NCBI GenBank assembly: GCA_003447785.1
Contig: DLYJ01000041.1
Span: forward strand, 1 to 6,927
Length of the DNA stretch: 6,927 bases
Reading direction: 5' to 3'
From: Treponema sp.
GTDB taxonomy: Bacteria > Spirochaetota > Spirochaetia > Treponematales > Treponemataceae
Position 1 is the stretch's first letter; each line of letters opens with the position of its first letter. The translations under genes were made by a program, and so were the position numbers. The notes below the pieces were generated by a model. That model saw nothing but the letters and a program-made list of their open reading frames with translations, did not search any database and had not been told where the DNA came from. Below are positions 6,293-6,927 of the stretch, one piece after another.

Positions 6293-6303
6293 TTAAATTG
6301 CTA
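6287..6303. repeat. perfect 17-base palindrome, possible operator
   Basis: TAGCAATT-A-AATTGCTA: two 8-base arms around one central base. The one-base centre is too small for an RNA hairpin and no T-run follows, so a DNA site for a dimeric protein fits better than a terminator. It covers the cheR -35 box and lies 21 bases from the -35 box of the lptC-like gene. The bound protein is unknown. Confidence 0.5.
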
Positions 6304-6324
6304 ATCGTAACAGAATTTTCTCCG

Positions 6325-6353
6325 TTGACAAAAAACGACCGTAATGGGAAAAT
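6325..6353 (+). promoter_or_regulatory. candidate promoter of the lptC-like gene
   Basis: A perfect -35 TTGACA (6325-6330), a 17-base spacer, then GAAAAT (6348-6353), a 4 of 6 match helped by an extended -10 TG at 6345-6346. The predicted start is about 6360, one base before the ATG at 6361, giving another leaderless arrangement. If transcription started further upstream, GGGA (6346-6349) would be a weak, distant ribosome site. Confidence 0.55.
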
Positions 6354-6357
6354 TACG
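6340..6357. repeat. short inverted repeat over the lptC-like -10 region
   Basis: CGTAAT (6340-6345) and ATTACG (6352-6357) are exact inverted arms of 6 bases around GGGAAA. The repeat spans the -10 box and ends 3 bases before the ATG. It could be an operator or, if transcribed, a weak hairpin; six-base arms can also arise by chance. Confidence 0.3.
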
Positions 6358-6360
6358 AAA

Positions 6361-6927
6361 ATGCATTTATTAAATAAAGTATTTGCTGTAGCACTTTTCC
6401 TAATTCTCACAGTTTCATGTTCTCTCAATTACGGAAACGAACAGAGTTCCGAAAGTTCCGTTCCTGAATTCAGTTTTGAAAACGCAACATATAACCGGTA
6501 TTCAAATAATAAAAAAACTGTAGAAATCAAGGCAGGCCGGCTTGAGCAGTACAAGAGCGACGGCACCTCATACGCCAGGGACGCACAGTTCAAGACATTC
6601 AACGATGACGGCGACCTGGACACCGAAGGCGAATGCTCACTGCTGGCAGCAGACACCCGCAAAAAACACTACAGCCTTTATCAGGACATCGTTCTGTCAC
6701 TTCACAGCCAGGACATGACCTTAAACGCCCAGGCACTTTTCTTTGACGGCAAAACAGAACAGCTCACAGGTTCAGTCGATGACGATGTAAAAATCATCAG
6801 AAAGAACACGGAAGTTACCGGCAGAGGTTTTTCTGCAAGCGGCGTAAACCGCACATATTCCTTTAATTCATCAATCTCCGGAACCGTTACCGAAAGCGAA
6901 GAAAAAGAAGATGAACTTCCGGAAGTA
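6361..6927 (+). CDS. lptC: LptC-like lipoprotein, glycolipid/LPS export (3' end beyond window)
   Basis: The frame is open for 189 codons to the window edge, so the protein is incomplete. A lipoprotein signal peptide ends in LILTVSC with the lipidated Cys at residue 20; Thr at -3 with Leu at -4 fits the relaxed spirochete lipobox. After a Ser-rich spacer, residues about 40-175 have the alternating strands of the LptC fold: ATYNRYSNNKKTVEIKAGRLEQY, then YARDAQFKTFNDDGDLDTEG, then LSLHSQDMTLNAQALFFDGKTEQLTG. The 'LNAQALFFDGKTEQLTG...V' run followed by 'GRGFSA' is characteristic of LptC/OstA proteins. LptC links the inner-membrane LptBFG transporter to periplasmic LptA; treponemes lack classical LPS, so the cargo is probably another glycolipid (inference). 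The visible end is very acidic (ESEEKEDE), which may begin a linker. A distant LptA-type domain is an alternative. Confidence 0.72.
   Translation, partial: MHLLNKVFAVALFLILTVSCSLNYGNEQSSESSVPEFSFENATYNRYSNNKKTVEIKAGRLEQYKSDGTSYARDAQFKTFNDDGDLDTEGECSLLAADTRKKHYSLYQDIVLSLHSQDMTLNAQALFFDGKTEQLTGSVDDDVKIIRKNTEVTGRGFSASGVNRTYSFNSSISGTVTESEEKEDELPEV

Noticed and set aside
6287..6303. The 17-base palindrome as an intrinsic terminator
   Set aside because: A one-base loop cannot fold as RNA, and no T-run follows on either strand.
1..6927. Defence, mobile-element, CRISPR or RNA-gene content
   Set aside because: No transposase, integrase, direct repeats with regular spacers, tRNA-like or rRNA sequence was seen; every long stretch is explained by ordinary genes.

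Overview
The window looks like ordinary, compact chromosome from a Treponema-like spirochete. The evidence is a FliL-family membrane protein, a CheR/CheB chemotaxis pair, an LptC-type lipoprotein with a relaxed lipobox, an inner-membrane LysM/M23 protein, and moderate G+C with AT-rich intergenic gaps. The genus is inferred from protein flavour, not from a marker gene. I see no mobile element, CRISPR array, tRNA, rRNA or defence gene, and no stretch over 300 bases lacks a gene.

Layout. The first 50 bases hold the probable 3' end of an unidentified + strand gene, followed 4 bases later by a FliL-like gene (55-516, +). A - strand pair follows: the 23S rRNA 2'-O-methyltransferase rlmE (1527-2123), then 24 bases downstream a LysM/M23 peptidase (513-1502). 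The peptidase and the FliL-like gene converge so tightly that their stop codons share the bases CTAG. From 2215 a + strand operon encodes a trans-polyprenyl diphosphate synthase, a TPR protein and a small RseC/MucC-like membrane protein (to 4231). It converges, with 3 bases between stops, on the - strand operon cheR (5441-6256) and cheB (4235-5422). Beyond a 104-base divergent gap, an lptC-like lipoprotein gene (6361 onward, +) runs off the window end.

How the genes work together. CheR and CheB are the opposing methyltransferase and methylesterase that set receptor methylation in chemotaxis, and the FliL-like protein may touch the flagellar motor. The M23 protein acts on peptidoglycan, the prenyl synthase supplies isoprenoid chains, and LptC belongs to transport of outer-membrane glycolipid across the periplasm. 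RlmE matures the ribosome. Apart from cheR-cheB the units look like housekeeping neighbours, not one pathway.

The most interesting signal is in the gaps. The first genes of three transcription units (prenyl synthase, cheR, lptC) each have a sigma70-like promoter whose -10 box lies so close to the ATG that the predicted mRNA starts 0-4 bases before the start codon, and none has a convincing Shine-Dalgarno site. In contrast the internal genes for the TPR protein and CheB have clear ones. This suggests leaderless or near-leaderless initiation. In the rlmE/prenyl synthase gap the two divergent promoters are interleaved. In the cheR/lptC gap a perfect 17-base palindrome covers the cheR -35 box. 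I did not find a convincing new multi-gene system.
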